Of a stretch of 64,000 bases of DNA, positions 1 to 8,530 are shown in pieces. A program made the translations under genes and the position numbers. The notes under the pieces are model-generated. The model had not been told where the DNA came from. It ran no database searches and was given only the letters and a program-made list of their open reading frames with translations. The first letter of the stretch is position 1; each line of letters opens with the position of its first letter. Source of the DNA: Bacteroidia bacterium (lineage in GTDB: Bacteria; Bacteroidota; Bacteroidia; 2-12-FULL-35-15). Where the stretch lies: positions 1 through 64,000 of the forward strand of contig JAURXZ010000041.1 in the NCBI GenBank assembly GCA_030654175.1, given 5' to 3'.

Positions 1-1
1 C

Positions 2-3000
2 GGAGCAGGGAAAGTATTAACTTCCGATGCAACAGGTTTGGCAACATGGGTTACACCAACTGTTGGAACAGTAACTTCTGTTACAGGAACTGCTCCTATC
101 GTTTCCAGCGGTGGTACAACACCTGCTATTTCAATTACTCAATCGGGAACTGCTGCCAATGGTTATCTTTCTTCTACCGACTGGAATACTTTTAATAATA
201 AAGTGGCAGGAAGCGGAACGCTTAATTATATACCAAAATGGACACCTAACGGAACTACGCTTGGTAATTCCCTTATTTTTGACAATGGGACTAATGTAGG
301 GATAGGAACAGCAGCCCCTGCAGGCAAATTAGATGTTAACGGTACAGTGGTTATTTCAAATAGTGGTTCAACTACTCTTCAGTCAGGGGAAAGTGGCCTG
401 TGGATGCACGCTGGCACGGGTAATTTATATCTGGCAGACGCTCGTGATTGGGATCGCTATTTAGGGCTTACGTATACACCCGGAGTAACTGCGGCACAAT
501 CCGGGGTTTTCACAATTGGTCAGGTGAATAAAAACTCTCTCACTTTTACACATGGTGTTACTAATTTTTACACGAATGGAGTTGAAAGGGTTAGAATAAA
601 TAACGTTGGTAATGTTGGTATTGGAACAGCAACACCAACCTTCAAGTTGCATGTACCTGCAGGATACATTGGAACAGATTATATAAACACAACAGATAAT
701 GGATTTACGGGAACAGCTCAGGCTGTAAGCGGAATTGTGGTAAAATCTGGAGATAATTATCACAGGACATCTAATGCTGCATCTGTATTAACGTTTTTAG
801 GCATAACTGCACCCAACGGTGATAACCTTGGTAACCATACTGCCACTACCACGCTTAATATGAATGCAAATACCATTACAAACATTGGAGAAGCCTATAA
901 TAACGGTTGGTTTAGAAATAACAATTCGGGCATTGGTTTGTACAACCAGGCTACCGGCAATCACTTTTATTCAGACGGAGCATACTGGAACATTGGTATG
1001 GCTGGCGGTTCAACAGGGCTAAGATTAAGAAATGCATACGCAGGTGCCGTTTACGGTTATTTTTATGCGGATGGAAGTGGTATAGGCGTTCTTCATGGAG
1101 CAGGAGGCTGGGCAATATTAGCTGGGGGGGCGGTAAGTACTGCCAACACTTATTTGGATTTCAGAACAAATAGTACTCAAAGAATGTATATCAATGGAGC
1201 GGGTAGTGTGGGCATCGGAACAATTACACCTGCAGCGAAACTTCATGTTGCAGCAGGTGGCCAGATCATTGGAACTAATGGCACTACCTCTGCTACCAGA
1301 ACGTTGACAATACTTAATGATGGTCAGGCACAGGTAAATTTTGGTACCTACCCGGGAGCCTGGACGGGTGCACTTCAAATTCAAAATAACGATAATACAC
1401 GCTTTATATGGCTAAGCCCACTTGATAATGCATCCGGAGCAAATGCCCGCATGCTAACCAATGGAACCGGTTTAGATTTCTATACAGGAGCAAATGCTTA
1501 TGCTGCTACAATAACAAGCGCGGGTAATGTGGGTATCGGTACTACTGCACCTGGTTTTAAATTGCACGTTCCTTCCGGATATATCGGAACAGATTATATA
1601 AATACATCAGATAACGCTGTTGCATCGGGGGTTACAGGCATTATGGTTAAACAGGGTGATAACTATCACCGCACAAGTAATGCTGCCGGAGTTTTAACAT
1701 TTTTAGGGATTACAGCTCCTACTGGAGATAATTTAGGTAATCATACCGCAACTACAACACTTAATTTGGCTGGGAATTCCATCACAAATACCGCTGAACA
1801 TTATATTGACAATTGGATAAGACACTCAGATAGTGATGGAACTTACTGGAGCGCAACGGGACATCACATTTATGTGAAAGATGCCAATGATTTTTATTTA
1901 CGATCAGGATCGGCAACTAATATAGGGATTGCAATGGCAAATAATGCCGGATCAATTTATGGTTATACATACGCAGATGCCAGTGGAACAGGTATTTTAA
2001 CAAATTTAAGAGGCTGGGGCTTGAGGGTGGATAACAGTGGGGATGCTTATACCACCAGGTACCATTTTGCTCAATATTTTAATTCTACCGACAACTCTAT
2101 TGCATCAGGGGTTACCGGAGTAATGGTAAAACAAGGTGATAATTACCATAGAACAGCGACTGCGGGGGCACTTGCAACATTCTTAAATACTACTGGCACA
2201 TGGATACCTAATAACGGCATTGGTGATTGGCAAGTAGCTTCTTCATCTACCGGAACAAGTTACAACTTAGCTTCATTAGAGCTAAGGGAATCTAATTTTA
2301 CAGGAAATGGAACTGCGACACCTCCAAGATTAGGTTTTCATTGGGGAGGTGTGGTAGCATCTCAAATTGGAATAGAGAGCAGCGGCCGAATGGCCATACT
2401 TAATAATCCGGGTACTGGTTATGAAAACTTAATAGCAAACATGATTAGCGCAGAAGGAGGATTCATTAGCCAGGGGAATACAGTAATTGATGCTGGTGGA
2501 GGATGGCACAGATCTTACGGAAACACTGGTTGGTATAATGGTACATATGGTGGTGGCTGGTATATGCAAGATGCCACCTGGATAAGAGGCTATAATGGCA
2601 AAAGCCTTTGGATGGCAGGAGGACTTATAGGTGGTGATGGAGGCTTAACTATTGGTTATGGTGGAGCAGGTTCACCAGGAGGAGGAGCGATAATTGCGGG
2701 TAAAGTTGGTGTTGGAACATCTGCCCCTGCTACATCAGCTGCTCTAGATGTTACTTCAACCTCCCAAGGTTTTTTACCGCCTCGTATGAATACAGCTCAA
2801 CGTAATGCTATTGCCACTCCGGTTGCTGGTTTAGTAATCTATAATACGACTATAAACTGTTTAGAGTTCTATAATGGTACTGCTTGGGTTGCCACCTGTG
2901 GATCGGCTCCATGCTCCGGTGGAACTCAGACTTTCAACTACGCTGGTGCTATAACCACCTTTACGGTACCTGCGGGTTGTTCTACAATAACAATTGAAGT

Positions 3001-3670
3001 ATGGGGTGCACAAGGGGGAAGCGGAACAGGAGCCGGAGGGCTAGGTGCTAGAATGAAGGGTACATTTACACTTACACCTGGGCAAGTGTTGAAAATATTG
3101 GTTGGAGGTATGGGTGGCGCTGGTAATCAAGGAGGCGGTGGAGGCGGATCTTTTGTTACCGATGCCAGCAACAATCCCTTAGTTATTGCTGGAGGAGGCG
3201 GAGGAGGCGAATATAGCGGTTATGATTATGGTACAGAGCCCGGTACTACTGTCACCTCTGGACAGAACGGTTATTGTGGCGCAGGTTGCCCCGGCTCAAT
3301 TTCAGGTACCGGAGGCTCTGGCGGTGGAGGTGGTGGATCTTGCCAGATATACGGCAGTTCTGGAGCCGGTGGTGGTGGACTTACCGGAAATGGCGTTTCT
3401 TGCTCCCCAACCTGCGGAGGAAACTCCTTTACAAATGGTGGTGCTGGTGGTTGTGGTGCTGGTGCAGGTGGAGCAGGGGGATTTGGTGGCGGTGGCGGTG
3501 GCGAATGGGTAAGTTGGACCGGTGGTGGTGGTGGAGGTGGTTATTCTGGTGGTGGAGGTGGAACATATTATGGAAATGGTGGAGGTGGAGGTTCTTATAA
3601 TGGAGGTGCGAGCCAAAATAATTCTGCTGGTGTCCAAGCAGGTAACGGAAAAATAACGATAACTTGGTAA
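2..3670 (+). CDS. Tail-fibre-like modular surface protein with C-terminal glycine-rich domain (5' partial)
   Basis: The reading frame is open from base 2, so the gene begins upstream of the window; the TTG at 38 is internal. The visible 1,222 codons are Gly/Thr/Asn-rich modules of the sort found in bacteroidotal proteins resembling phage tail fibres. A motif reading LHVPxGYIGTDYINT occurs near 648 and 1563, GDNYHRT followed by an Ala-rich FL segment occurs three times (near 750, 1665, 2135), and VGIGT-type motifs recur, so the protein arose by internal duplication. Near 2740-2850 is an ALDVTS...GFLPPRM segment typical of these proteins. From about 2940 to the stop is a glycine-rich domain that opens with TVPAG and IEVWGAQGG. 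No sorting domain follows the glycine-rich part. It is probably exported and surface-exposed. No enzymatic motif is visible and the ligand is unknown. Confidence 0.8.
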   Translation, partial: GAGKVLTSDATGLATWVTPTVGTVTSVTGTAPIVSSGGTTPAISITQSGTAANGYLSSTDWNTFNNKVAGSGTLNYIPKWTPNGTTLGNSLIFDNGTNVGIGTAAPAGKLDVNGTVVISNSGSTTLQSGESGLWMHAGTGNLYLADARDWDRYLGLTYTPGVTAAQSGVFTIGQVNKNSLTFTHGVTNFYTNGVERVRINNVGNVGIGTATPTFKLHVPAGYIGTDYINTTDNGFTGTAQAVSGIVVKSGDNYHRTSNAASVLTFLGITAPNGDNLGNHTATTTLNMNANTITNIGEAYNNGWFRNNNSGIGLYNQATGNHFYSDGAYWNIGMAGGSTGLRLRNAYAGAVYGYFYADGSGIGVLHGAGGWAILAGGAVSTANTYLDFRTNSTQRMYINGAGSVGIGTITPAAKLHVAAGGQIIGTNGTTSATRTLTILNDGQAQVNFGTYPGAWTGALQIQNNDNTRFIWLSPLDNASGANARMLTNGTGLDFYTGANAYAATITSAGNVGIGTTAPGFKLHVPSGYIGTDYINTSDNAVASGVTGIMVKQGDNYHRTSNAAGVLTFLGITAPTGDNLGNHTATTTLNLAGNSITNTAEHYIDNWIRHSDSDGTYWSATGHHIYVKDANDFYLRSGSATNIGIAMANNAGSIYGYTYADASGTGILTNLRGWGLRVDNSGDAYTTRYHFAQYFNSTDNSIASGVTGVMVKQGDNYHRTATAGALATFLNTTGTWIPNNGIGDWQVASSSTGTSYNLASLELRESNFTGNGTATPPRLGFHWGGVVASQIGIESSGRMAILNNPGTGYENLIANMISAEGGFISQGNTVIDAGGGWHRSYGNTGWYNGTYGGGWYMQDATWIRGYNGKSLWMAGGLIGGDGGLTIGYGGAGSPGGGAIIAGKVGVGTSAPATSAALDVTSTSQGFLPPRMNTAQRNAIATPVAGLVIYNTTINCLEFYNGTAWVATCGSAPCSGGTQTFNYAGAITTFTVPAGCSTITIEVWGAQGGSGTGAGGLGARMKGTFTLTPGQVLKILVGGMGGAGNQGGGGGGSFVTDASNNPLVIAGGGGGGEYSGYDYGTEPGTTVTSGQNGYCGAGCPGSISGTGGSGGGGGGSCQIYGSSGAGGGGLTGNGVSCSPTCGGNSFTNGGAGGCGAGAGGAGGFGGGGGGEWVSWTGGGGGGGYSGGGGGTYYGNGGGGGSYNGGASQNNSAGVQAGNGKITITW

Positions 3671-3852
3671 CTTACTTTTTGGTAATACTAAAATGTTTTG
3701 CGTTATGCAATGAATGAAAACTGCTGATAATGAAAGTTTAAAAAGACTGAGAATTTGTGTTGGATAAAAAAGGTAAAATTTAAAACCGAATACTTTTTGT
3801 TTTAAACCTAAACTGCTTTTTTTTAAGTTAGTTTATCAATACATTTTTAAAT

Positions 3853-5118
3853 TTACACCAATTTCAACACTTCCGTTTTCTCAGTAATTTTTAATTCATC
3901 AATATTTTTTAACAAATTCAGTCCGGGTTTTTTACCTTTTTCAATTGATCCTAATTGTGTAAATCCTAAAAAGTCAGCCCCATTTTTTGTTGCCCATAAA
4001 AGCAATGTTTGCAAAGGAATTTCAGGATATTGCTTTACGATTGTTTTTAGTTCATCTAAAATCGACAATGTCCGGTTGGAGGCTAAGCTATCGGTACCAA
4101 TGGTTACACGAACATTTTCTTCAATGAAGTAGTTATAGTTTGGTAATTTATTTTCGATATACATATTGGCATTGGGACAGGTACACCAGAATAGAATTTG
4201 AGATCTTGGATCTTGGATCTTGGATTTTTGCTCTTGATTCTTGATTCTTGATTCTTGATTCCTGATTTGTTTCTCTGCCCAGCTTATATCTTCTCTCGAA
4301 GTAAACGTATTATGAACCAATAAGATTTTAGATGCAAAGTTCAGGAAAGGCAATGTTGACTTTAAAGAATTAAATCCTGTTTGTCGCAACAGATCGGTAT
4401 TTATACCCATGTTCTTAAATGTATCGAAGATCTCACCTGACTTTGAAATAAACAATTCATTTTCCGCTTCGCTTTCCTGGTTATGAATACTTAAAATACT
4501 ATTTTTTTCACTAGCGTTTGTGTTAATTAATTTCAATAATTTTTCGGAAACAGTATAGGGAGCATGAGGTACTATTGAACTGGAAAGTTTAAAGCTTAAA
4601 GTTTCAAGTTGTTGATGCTGTTTTTTTAAAGCAATAGCTTTTTCATAAACTTCGCCTGCTTTATCTGGATTCAGATCAAAAACCTCAATAAATGTATGAT
4701 AAAATAAATTTCCTTTTTCTTTTTGCCGGAATGTGCTGTCATTATTGGAAATATCTCCAACAGCCACAATTCCATTCTTTATCATTTCCTCTTCTCCTTC
4801 TACGATTGCATCTTGAATTTGTTTGTCTGAAAAATCAGATCGAATGGAAATAATTTCTTTAATAAAACCGGGCATGCCAATATTTTCAGGGATCTTAGAA
4901 CGCAAATGCGATAACTCTAAATGGCAATGTGTATTAATAAACCCCGGACAAATGATCCCCTTATAATATTCGATCTCCGGATCGTGTTTCGTGTTTCTTA
5001 ATTCTGGATCCCCCTTAGTAACTTCTAATATTGTTTCATCATCATCGATAACAACTACACCATTTTTAATGGGCTCTGACGAAATTGTAAATATATAATC
5101 AGCAGAAATTTTGCGCAT
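3853..5118 (-). CDS. Amidohydrolase family protein (chlorohydrolase/deaminase type)
   Basis: This is a metal-dependent hydrolase of the amidohydrolase superfamily, close to the SAH/guanine deaminase-like chlorohydrolases. The metal-binding HxH lies in NTHCHLE (H64 and H66 from the chosen start). A downstream HAPYTVS supplies the third His and a GTDSLASN segment the conserved Asp. I start at the ATG at 5118 (MRKISADYIFT), because the open frame extending to 5172 adds residues unlike the family. About 23 residues between the VHNTFTSREDISWAEKQI region and LFWCTCPNAN are encoded by a period-7 micro-repeat (4199-4267) and look like an in-frame insertion. The gene is divergent from rlmN with under 100 bp between them. 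The substrate cannot be read from sequence; an aminohydrolase acting on a purine or pterin-like compound is a guess. Confidence 0.85.
   Translation of the reverse strand: MRKISADYIFTISSEPIKNGVVVIDDDETILEVTKGDPELRNTKHDPEIEYYKGIICPGFINTHCHLELSHLRSKIPENIGMPGFIKEIISIRSDFSDKQIQDAIVEGEEEMIKNGIVAVGDISNNDSTFRQKEKGNLFYHTFIEVFDLNPDKAGEVYEKAIALKKQHQQLETLSFKLSSSIVPHAPYTVSEKLLKLINTNASEKNSILSIHNQESEAENELFISKSGEIFDTFKNMGINTDLLRQTGFNSLKSTLPFLNFASKILLVHNTFTSREDISWAEKQIRNQESRIKNQEQKSKIQDPRSQILFWCTCPNANMYIENKLPNYNYFIEENVRVTIGTDSLASNRTLSILDELKTIVKQYPEIPLQTLLLWATKNGADFLGFTQLGSIEKGKKPGLNLLKNIDELKITEKTEVLKLV
4199..4267. repeat. Period-7 micro-repeat island inside the amidohydrolase gene
   Basis: The plus strand carries three copies of GATCTTG followed by four near-copies of ATTCTTG. 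Read on the minus strand the island is translated in frame into a 7-residue periodic peptide (NQESRIK, NQEQKSK, IQDPRSQ). Because the period is 7 nt, three units make 21 nt and restore the frame. In the orientation found here no stop codon occurs in any frame; the opposite orientation of the ATTCTTG unit would contain TGA. Confidence 0.85.
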
Positions 5119-5182
5119 AAACTCAACTATTTCACACGAAATTACGAAATTATATTCTGCCTTATATATCAATATCTATTTG

Positions 5183-5190
5183 TAAATTTG
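5183..5190 (+). promoter_or_regulatory. Putative -7 box for rlmN
   Basis: TAAATTTG matches the bacteroidotal -7 consensus TAnnTTTG and lies 20 nt before the rlmN start codon. No exact TTG is found at the -33 distance, so the assignment is tentative. Confidence 0.35.
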
Positions 5191-5210
5191 TAATCCAATA
5201 AAAACCAGAT

Positions 5211-6284
5211 TTGAATACCAAGAAGGATATAAGGGCACTTAGCCTTGATGAGTTAAAAATAATTTTCACCGAAAATGGTGACCAGGCTTTTCGTGCCAAA
5301 CAAGTTTACGAGTGGCTTTGGAAAAAATCTGCCCGTACTTTTGATGAAATGACCAATCTGTCGAAAACAACACGGGAATTATTGAACACCCATTTTTTAA
5401 TAAATGCGGTAACTGTTGATGATATGCAGATCAGCAAAGACCGTACTATTAAAAACGCTTTTAAGCTTTACGATGGAAAAATAGTGGAAGGAGTTTTGAT
5501 CCCAAGCAATACACGAATGACTGCTTGCATCTCCTCCCAGGTTGGATGTAGTTTGACTTGCAAATTTTGTGCAACAGGCAAACTGGAGCGCTTACGTAAT
5601 TTGAATGCCGATGAAATTTATGACCAGGTAGTTCTAATAAAAAATCAGGCAGAACAAAAATACAATACCCCTCTTACCAACATAGTATATATGGGCATGG
5701 GAGAGCCATTACTCAATTATAAAAATGTAATGGATTCAATTTTTAAAATAACTTCCCCCGAAGGGCTGAATATGTCACCACAGCGTATCACGGTGAGTAC
5801 TGCGGGCGTTGCCAAAATGATCAAAAAACTTGGCGATGACGGGGTAAAATTTAATTTAGCATTATCATTACACGCAGCGAATGATGAAAAAAGGAATCAA
5901 ATCATGCCTTTAAATGAAACCAATACACTGGAAGTTTTGGCTGATGCATTAAAATATTTTTATGAAAAAACAGGGACGCGCGTAACCTATGAATACATTG
6001 CCTTTAAAGACTTTAATGATGGTTTACAAGATGCGAAAGAGTTGGCTGATTTTTGTAAACACATTCCATGTAAATTAAATATTATTGAATACAACCCGAT
6101 TGATGATGGTGAATTTAAGCAGACAACTCCTGAACGACTTGATGCTTTTGTAAATTATCTGGAAAGCAGAAAAATTATTGTTAATGTTAGAAGAAGCAGA
6201 GGTAAAGATATTGATGCCGCCTGCGGACAGCTTGCAAATAAAAACAAAGAAGGCCTTGAGAAAAGAAAAATGAAAGTAAAATAA
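5211..6284 (+). CDS. rlmN: 23S rRNA (adenine2503-C2)-methyltransferase RlmN
   Basis: Radical SAM dual-specificity RNA methyltransferase that methylates C2 of A2503 in 23S rRNA and, in many bacteria, A37 of some tRNAs. The 4Fe-4S cluster motif C-x3-C-x2-C is C113, C117 and C120 (CSLTCKFC). The second catalytic cysteine is C338 in DIDAACGQL, and GEPLLNY is the SAM-binding region. The 357-residue length is normal. Translation starts at TTG 5211; no ATG upstream is in frame and the next Met is too far inside the conserved N-terminal domain. The gene is followed 50 bp later by a polyprenyl synthase, which may be co-transcribed. The C-terminal GLEKRKMKVK extension is short and basic. Confidence 0.97.
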   Translation: MNTKKDIRALSLDELKIIFTENGDQAFRAKQVYEWLWKKSARTFDEMTNLSKTTRELLNTHFLINAVTVDDMQISKDRTIKNAFKLYDGKIVEGVLIPSNTRMTACISSQVGCSLTCKFCATGKLERLRNLNADEIYDQVVLIKNQAEQKYNTPLTNIVYMGMGEPLLNYKNVMDSIFKITSPEGLNMSPQRITVSTAGVAKMIKKLGDDGVKFNLALSLHAANDEKRNQIMPLNETNTLEVLADALKYFYEKTGTRVTYEYIAFKDFNDGLQDAKELADFCKHIPCKLNIIEYNPIDDGEFKQTTPERLDAFVNYLESRKIIVNVRRSRGKDIDAACGQLANKNKEGLEKRKMKVK

Positions 6285-6334
6285 TTTGCATGAGTGTCGA
6301 GCTGTATGTTGCGGTAAAATAAATTTTTTTCTTT

Positions 6335-7306
6335 ATGACAGTTAGTGAAATAAAAGCACCTATAGCCAATGAAATGGCAGAATTTGAATTGAAGTTTAAA
6401 TCTTCTATGAAAAGTTCTGTACCCCTACTTGATAAAATCACACGATATATTGTAAAACGTAAAGGCAAGCAAATGCGCCCGATGTTTGTTTTTTTATCCG
6501 CAAAAGTATGCGGGGAAATGAATGAATCCACTTACCGCGCAGCAGCATTAATAGAACTTTTACACACTGCCACTTTAGTTCATGATGATGTGGTGGACGA
6601 TTCAAATGTCCGAAGAGGTTTTTTCTCTGTAAATGCACTATGGAAAAATAAAATTGCGGTATTGGTTGGTGACTTTCTATTGTCGAAAGGATTATTGCTT
6701 TCTATCGACAATAAAGATTTTCACCTGTTAGGCCTCGTATCAAATGCAGTGCGGGAAATGAGTGAAGGTGAATTATTACAAATTGAAAAAGCACGTAAAC
6801 TTGATATCAATGAATCTGTTTATTTTGATATTATCCGTAAAAAAACCGCATCCTTAGTTTCAGCCTGTTGCGCGTGTGGTGCAGCATCGGTTACAAGTGA
6901 TGAAAAAATTATTACCAGGATGCAAACTTTTGGCGAAGCCGTAGGGATTGCATTTCAGATAAAAGATGACCTGTTTGATTATGGCGATGGAACCAATATC
7001 GGCAAGCCTACCGGTATTGATATCAAAGAAAAAAAAATGACCCTGCCTTTGATATATGCACTGAACAATGCCACTTTTTGGGATAAACGCAAGATCATCA
7101 ATATTGTAAAAAACAACAATAATGATCCAAAGAAAGTGGCCGAAGCAATTAATTTTGTTATTAAAAGCGGAGGAATACAATATGCTGAAACTAAAATGAA
7201 TGAATACAAAAACAAGGCATTAGAAATACTTTCAACATTTCCGGATTGTGTTTCAAAAACATCCTTACTTGAATTGGTTAAATATACAACTGAGCGGAAA
7301 AATTAA
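6335..7306 (+). CDS. Long-chain polyprenyl diphosphate synthase
   Basis: All-trans polyprenyl diphosphate synthase (IspB/HepT-like) that extends farnesyl diphosphate with isopentenyl diphosphate, most likely making the side chain of menaquinone. The first Asp-rich motif is D84-D88 (DDVVD) and the second is D211-D215 (DDLFD). GKPTGIDIKEKKMTLPL follows, as usual in the family. The residue five positions before the first Asp-rich motif is alanine (A79), a small residue that in this family permits long products. The length of 323 residues is typical. Exact chain length cannot be read from sequence. Confidence 0.95.
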   Translation: MTVSEIKAPIANEMAEFELKFKSSMKSSVPLLDKITRYIVKRKGKQMRPMFVFLSAKVCGEMNESTYRAAALIELLHTATLVHDDVVDDSNVRRGFFSVNALWKNKIAVLVGDFLLSKGLLLSIDNKDFHLLGLVSNAVREMSEGELLQIEKARKLDINESVYFDIIRKKTASLVSACCACGAASVTSDEKIITRMQTFGEAVGIAFQIKDDLFDYGDGTNIGKPTGIDIKEKKMTLPLIYALNNATFWDKRKIINIVKNNNNDPKKVAEAINFVIKSGGIQYAETKMNEYKNKALEILSTFPDCVSKTSLLELVKYTTERKN

Positions 7307-7337
7307 GAATCTTCAGCAATATTTAAAAAAATCACAA

Positions 7338-7763
7338 ATGAAAACACGTTTTTTTACAACCCTACTTATTTTAACCGGGCTTTTGTCATGCATAGAACCA
7401 TCTGAAACTGTTGAAAATAAAAAGGTACAACGAGACACCATTCAAAGCGATTTTATTTTTACTGAAACAAAAGATTCAGTTATTCAAAATGGAGAATACA
7501 TAAAATATTACAAAAATGGTGTAATTGAAATGCGAGGAATGATGATAGATGGAAAGCGTGATGGCTTATGGAAAAGTTGGTATGAAGATGGTTCACCATG
7601 GAGCGAAACAACTTTTAAAGATGGAAAGAAAAATGGAAAAACTACAACCTGGTATGATAACGAACAAAAACGTTACGAAGGCTTTTATTCAAATGACATA
7701 GAAGCCGGCAGATGGACATTCTGGGCTGAGAATGGTAAAATCCAAAGCACTCAAAATTATTAA
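7338..7763 (+). CDS. MORN-repeat lipoprotein
   Basis: A 141-residue protein starting at ATG 7338 (MKTRFFTTLLILTG), which gives a signal peptide ending in a lipobox LLSC; an open frame reaching further upstream overlaps the preceding gene and is not used. The mature part holds at least three MORN-type repeats (GEYIKYYKNG, GKRDGLWKSWYEDG, GKKNGKTTTWYDN). Such short secreted MORN-2 proteins are common in Bacteroidota and are often annotated as YwqK-like, but no toxin partner is next to it. Its function is unknown; membrane anchoring is inferred from the lipobox. Confidence 0.85.
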   Translation: MKTRFFTTLLILTGLLSCIEPSETVENKKVQRDTIQSDFIFTETKDSVIQNGEYIKYYKNGVIEMRGMMIDGKRDGLWKSWYEDGSPWSETTFKDGKKNGKTTTWYDNEQKRYEGFYSNDIEAGRWTFWAENGKIQSTQNY

Positions 7764-7794
7764 GAATTCGAATAACTAATACTTTTAAATGTGA

Positions 7795-7885
7795 GCGAAG
7801 GCCCCGATGAGTGGAACCGAGCCTCATCTTTATGAAGTGAAGAAAACAGCCCTCCATTTTACCCGCTCTGGATTGACAACTTCGC
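7795..7885. other. Candidate structured intergenic element
   Basis: GCGAAG at 7795-7800 is exactly complementary to CTTCGC at 7880-7885, closing a 91-nt segment. Inside it GATGAG (7806-7811) pairs with CTCATC (7823-7828). The segment is richer in G+C than the surrounding intergenic DNA and contains no plausible ORF. It may be a repeat-family copy or a small RNA; either strand is possible. Confidence 0.4.
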
Positions 7886-8020
7886 ATCCCATTACTTCAT
7901 GATTCTTAATAAGAATATTTAATTTAAATTGAGCATAACAGATCTAAATAAAATTTAGTCGTTATTGTTGAACATAACAAAAATGTGCTATTTTTACTTA
8001 ACAGTATTAAATTCATCAAC

Positions 8021-8503
8021 ATGAAAAGAATTTTGTTTTCTCTAATTCTGTTTTGTGCAATAAGCTGTTCTATTGCACAATCATTATCTCCGCAAGTAAT
8101 ATCAAGTTCAGGGACCAGTTTTACAAATGGTTCCAATCAACTGGACTGGACATTAGGTGAACTCTCAACATCCTCGCTCACCAGCGGCAGTAATTCATTA
8201 AGCCAGGGATTTCATCAGACAAATTTGAATATAACTTCCATTGATAATTTTGATGATACTTTTGGCCTTACCATTTTCCCAAACCCCTCTATAGACCTTT
8301 TACAGATTCAATTTGAAAAAGCAGCTGAAAATAATTTGATAGAATTATATTCTACTGAGGGGAAATTACTTTTAACGCAGGAATCGAATTATGCAACACT
8401 TTGTCAAATTGATATGAGCAAGTATGATATCGGATCATATTTAATAAAAATTCATAACAAGAATACAAAAGGGAAATCTTATCGAATAGTAAAAGTAAAA
8501 TAG
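8021..8503 (+). CDS. Small secreted protein with T9SS type A sorting domain
   Basis: A 160-residue protein starting at ATG 8021 (MKRILFSLILFCAISCSIAQ), with a clear signal peptide. The second half is a type A T9SS C-terminal sorting domain: it begins at LTIFPNPSID, passes through LIELYSTEGKLLL and GSYLIKI, and ends in basic residues. The N-terminal half (about 70 residues after the signal: SSGTSFTNGSNQLDWTLGEL) is the short segment often seen ahead of this sorting domain in minimal cargo proteins. It is predicted to be moved across the outer membrane by the T9SS and attached to the surface or released. The stop is 27 bp before the collagen-like gene, so both may form one transcript. The real activity is unknown. 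Confidence 0.85.
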   Translation: MKRILFSLILFCAISCSIAQSLSPQVISSSGTSFTNGSNQLDWTLGELSTSSLTSGSNSLSQGFHQTNLNITSIDNFDDTFGLTIFPNPSIDLLQIQFEKAAENNLIELYSTEGKLLLTQESNYATLCQIDMSKYDIGSYLIKIHNKNTKGKSYRIVKVK

Positions 8504-8530
8504 TTGGTAAACCAAACAAAAAAGTAAAAA

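Noticed and set aside
3186-3637. Glycine/tryptophan/valine-rich overlapping frames on both strands
   Set aside because: They are shadows of the GGT/GGA-rich coding sequence of the glycine-rich domain.
2-3670. Prophage tail-fibre locus
   Set aside because: The protein resembles tail fibres, but no phage structural, lysis or integrase gene is nearby; such proteins are common in bacteroidotal chromosomes.
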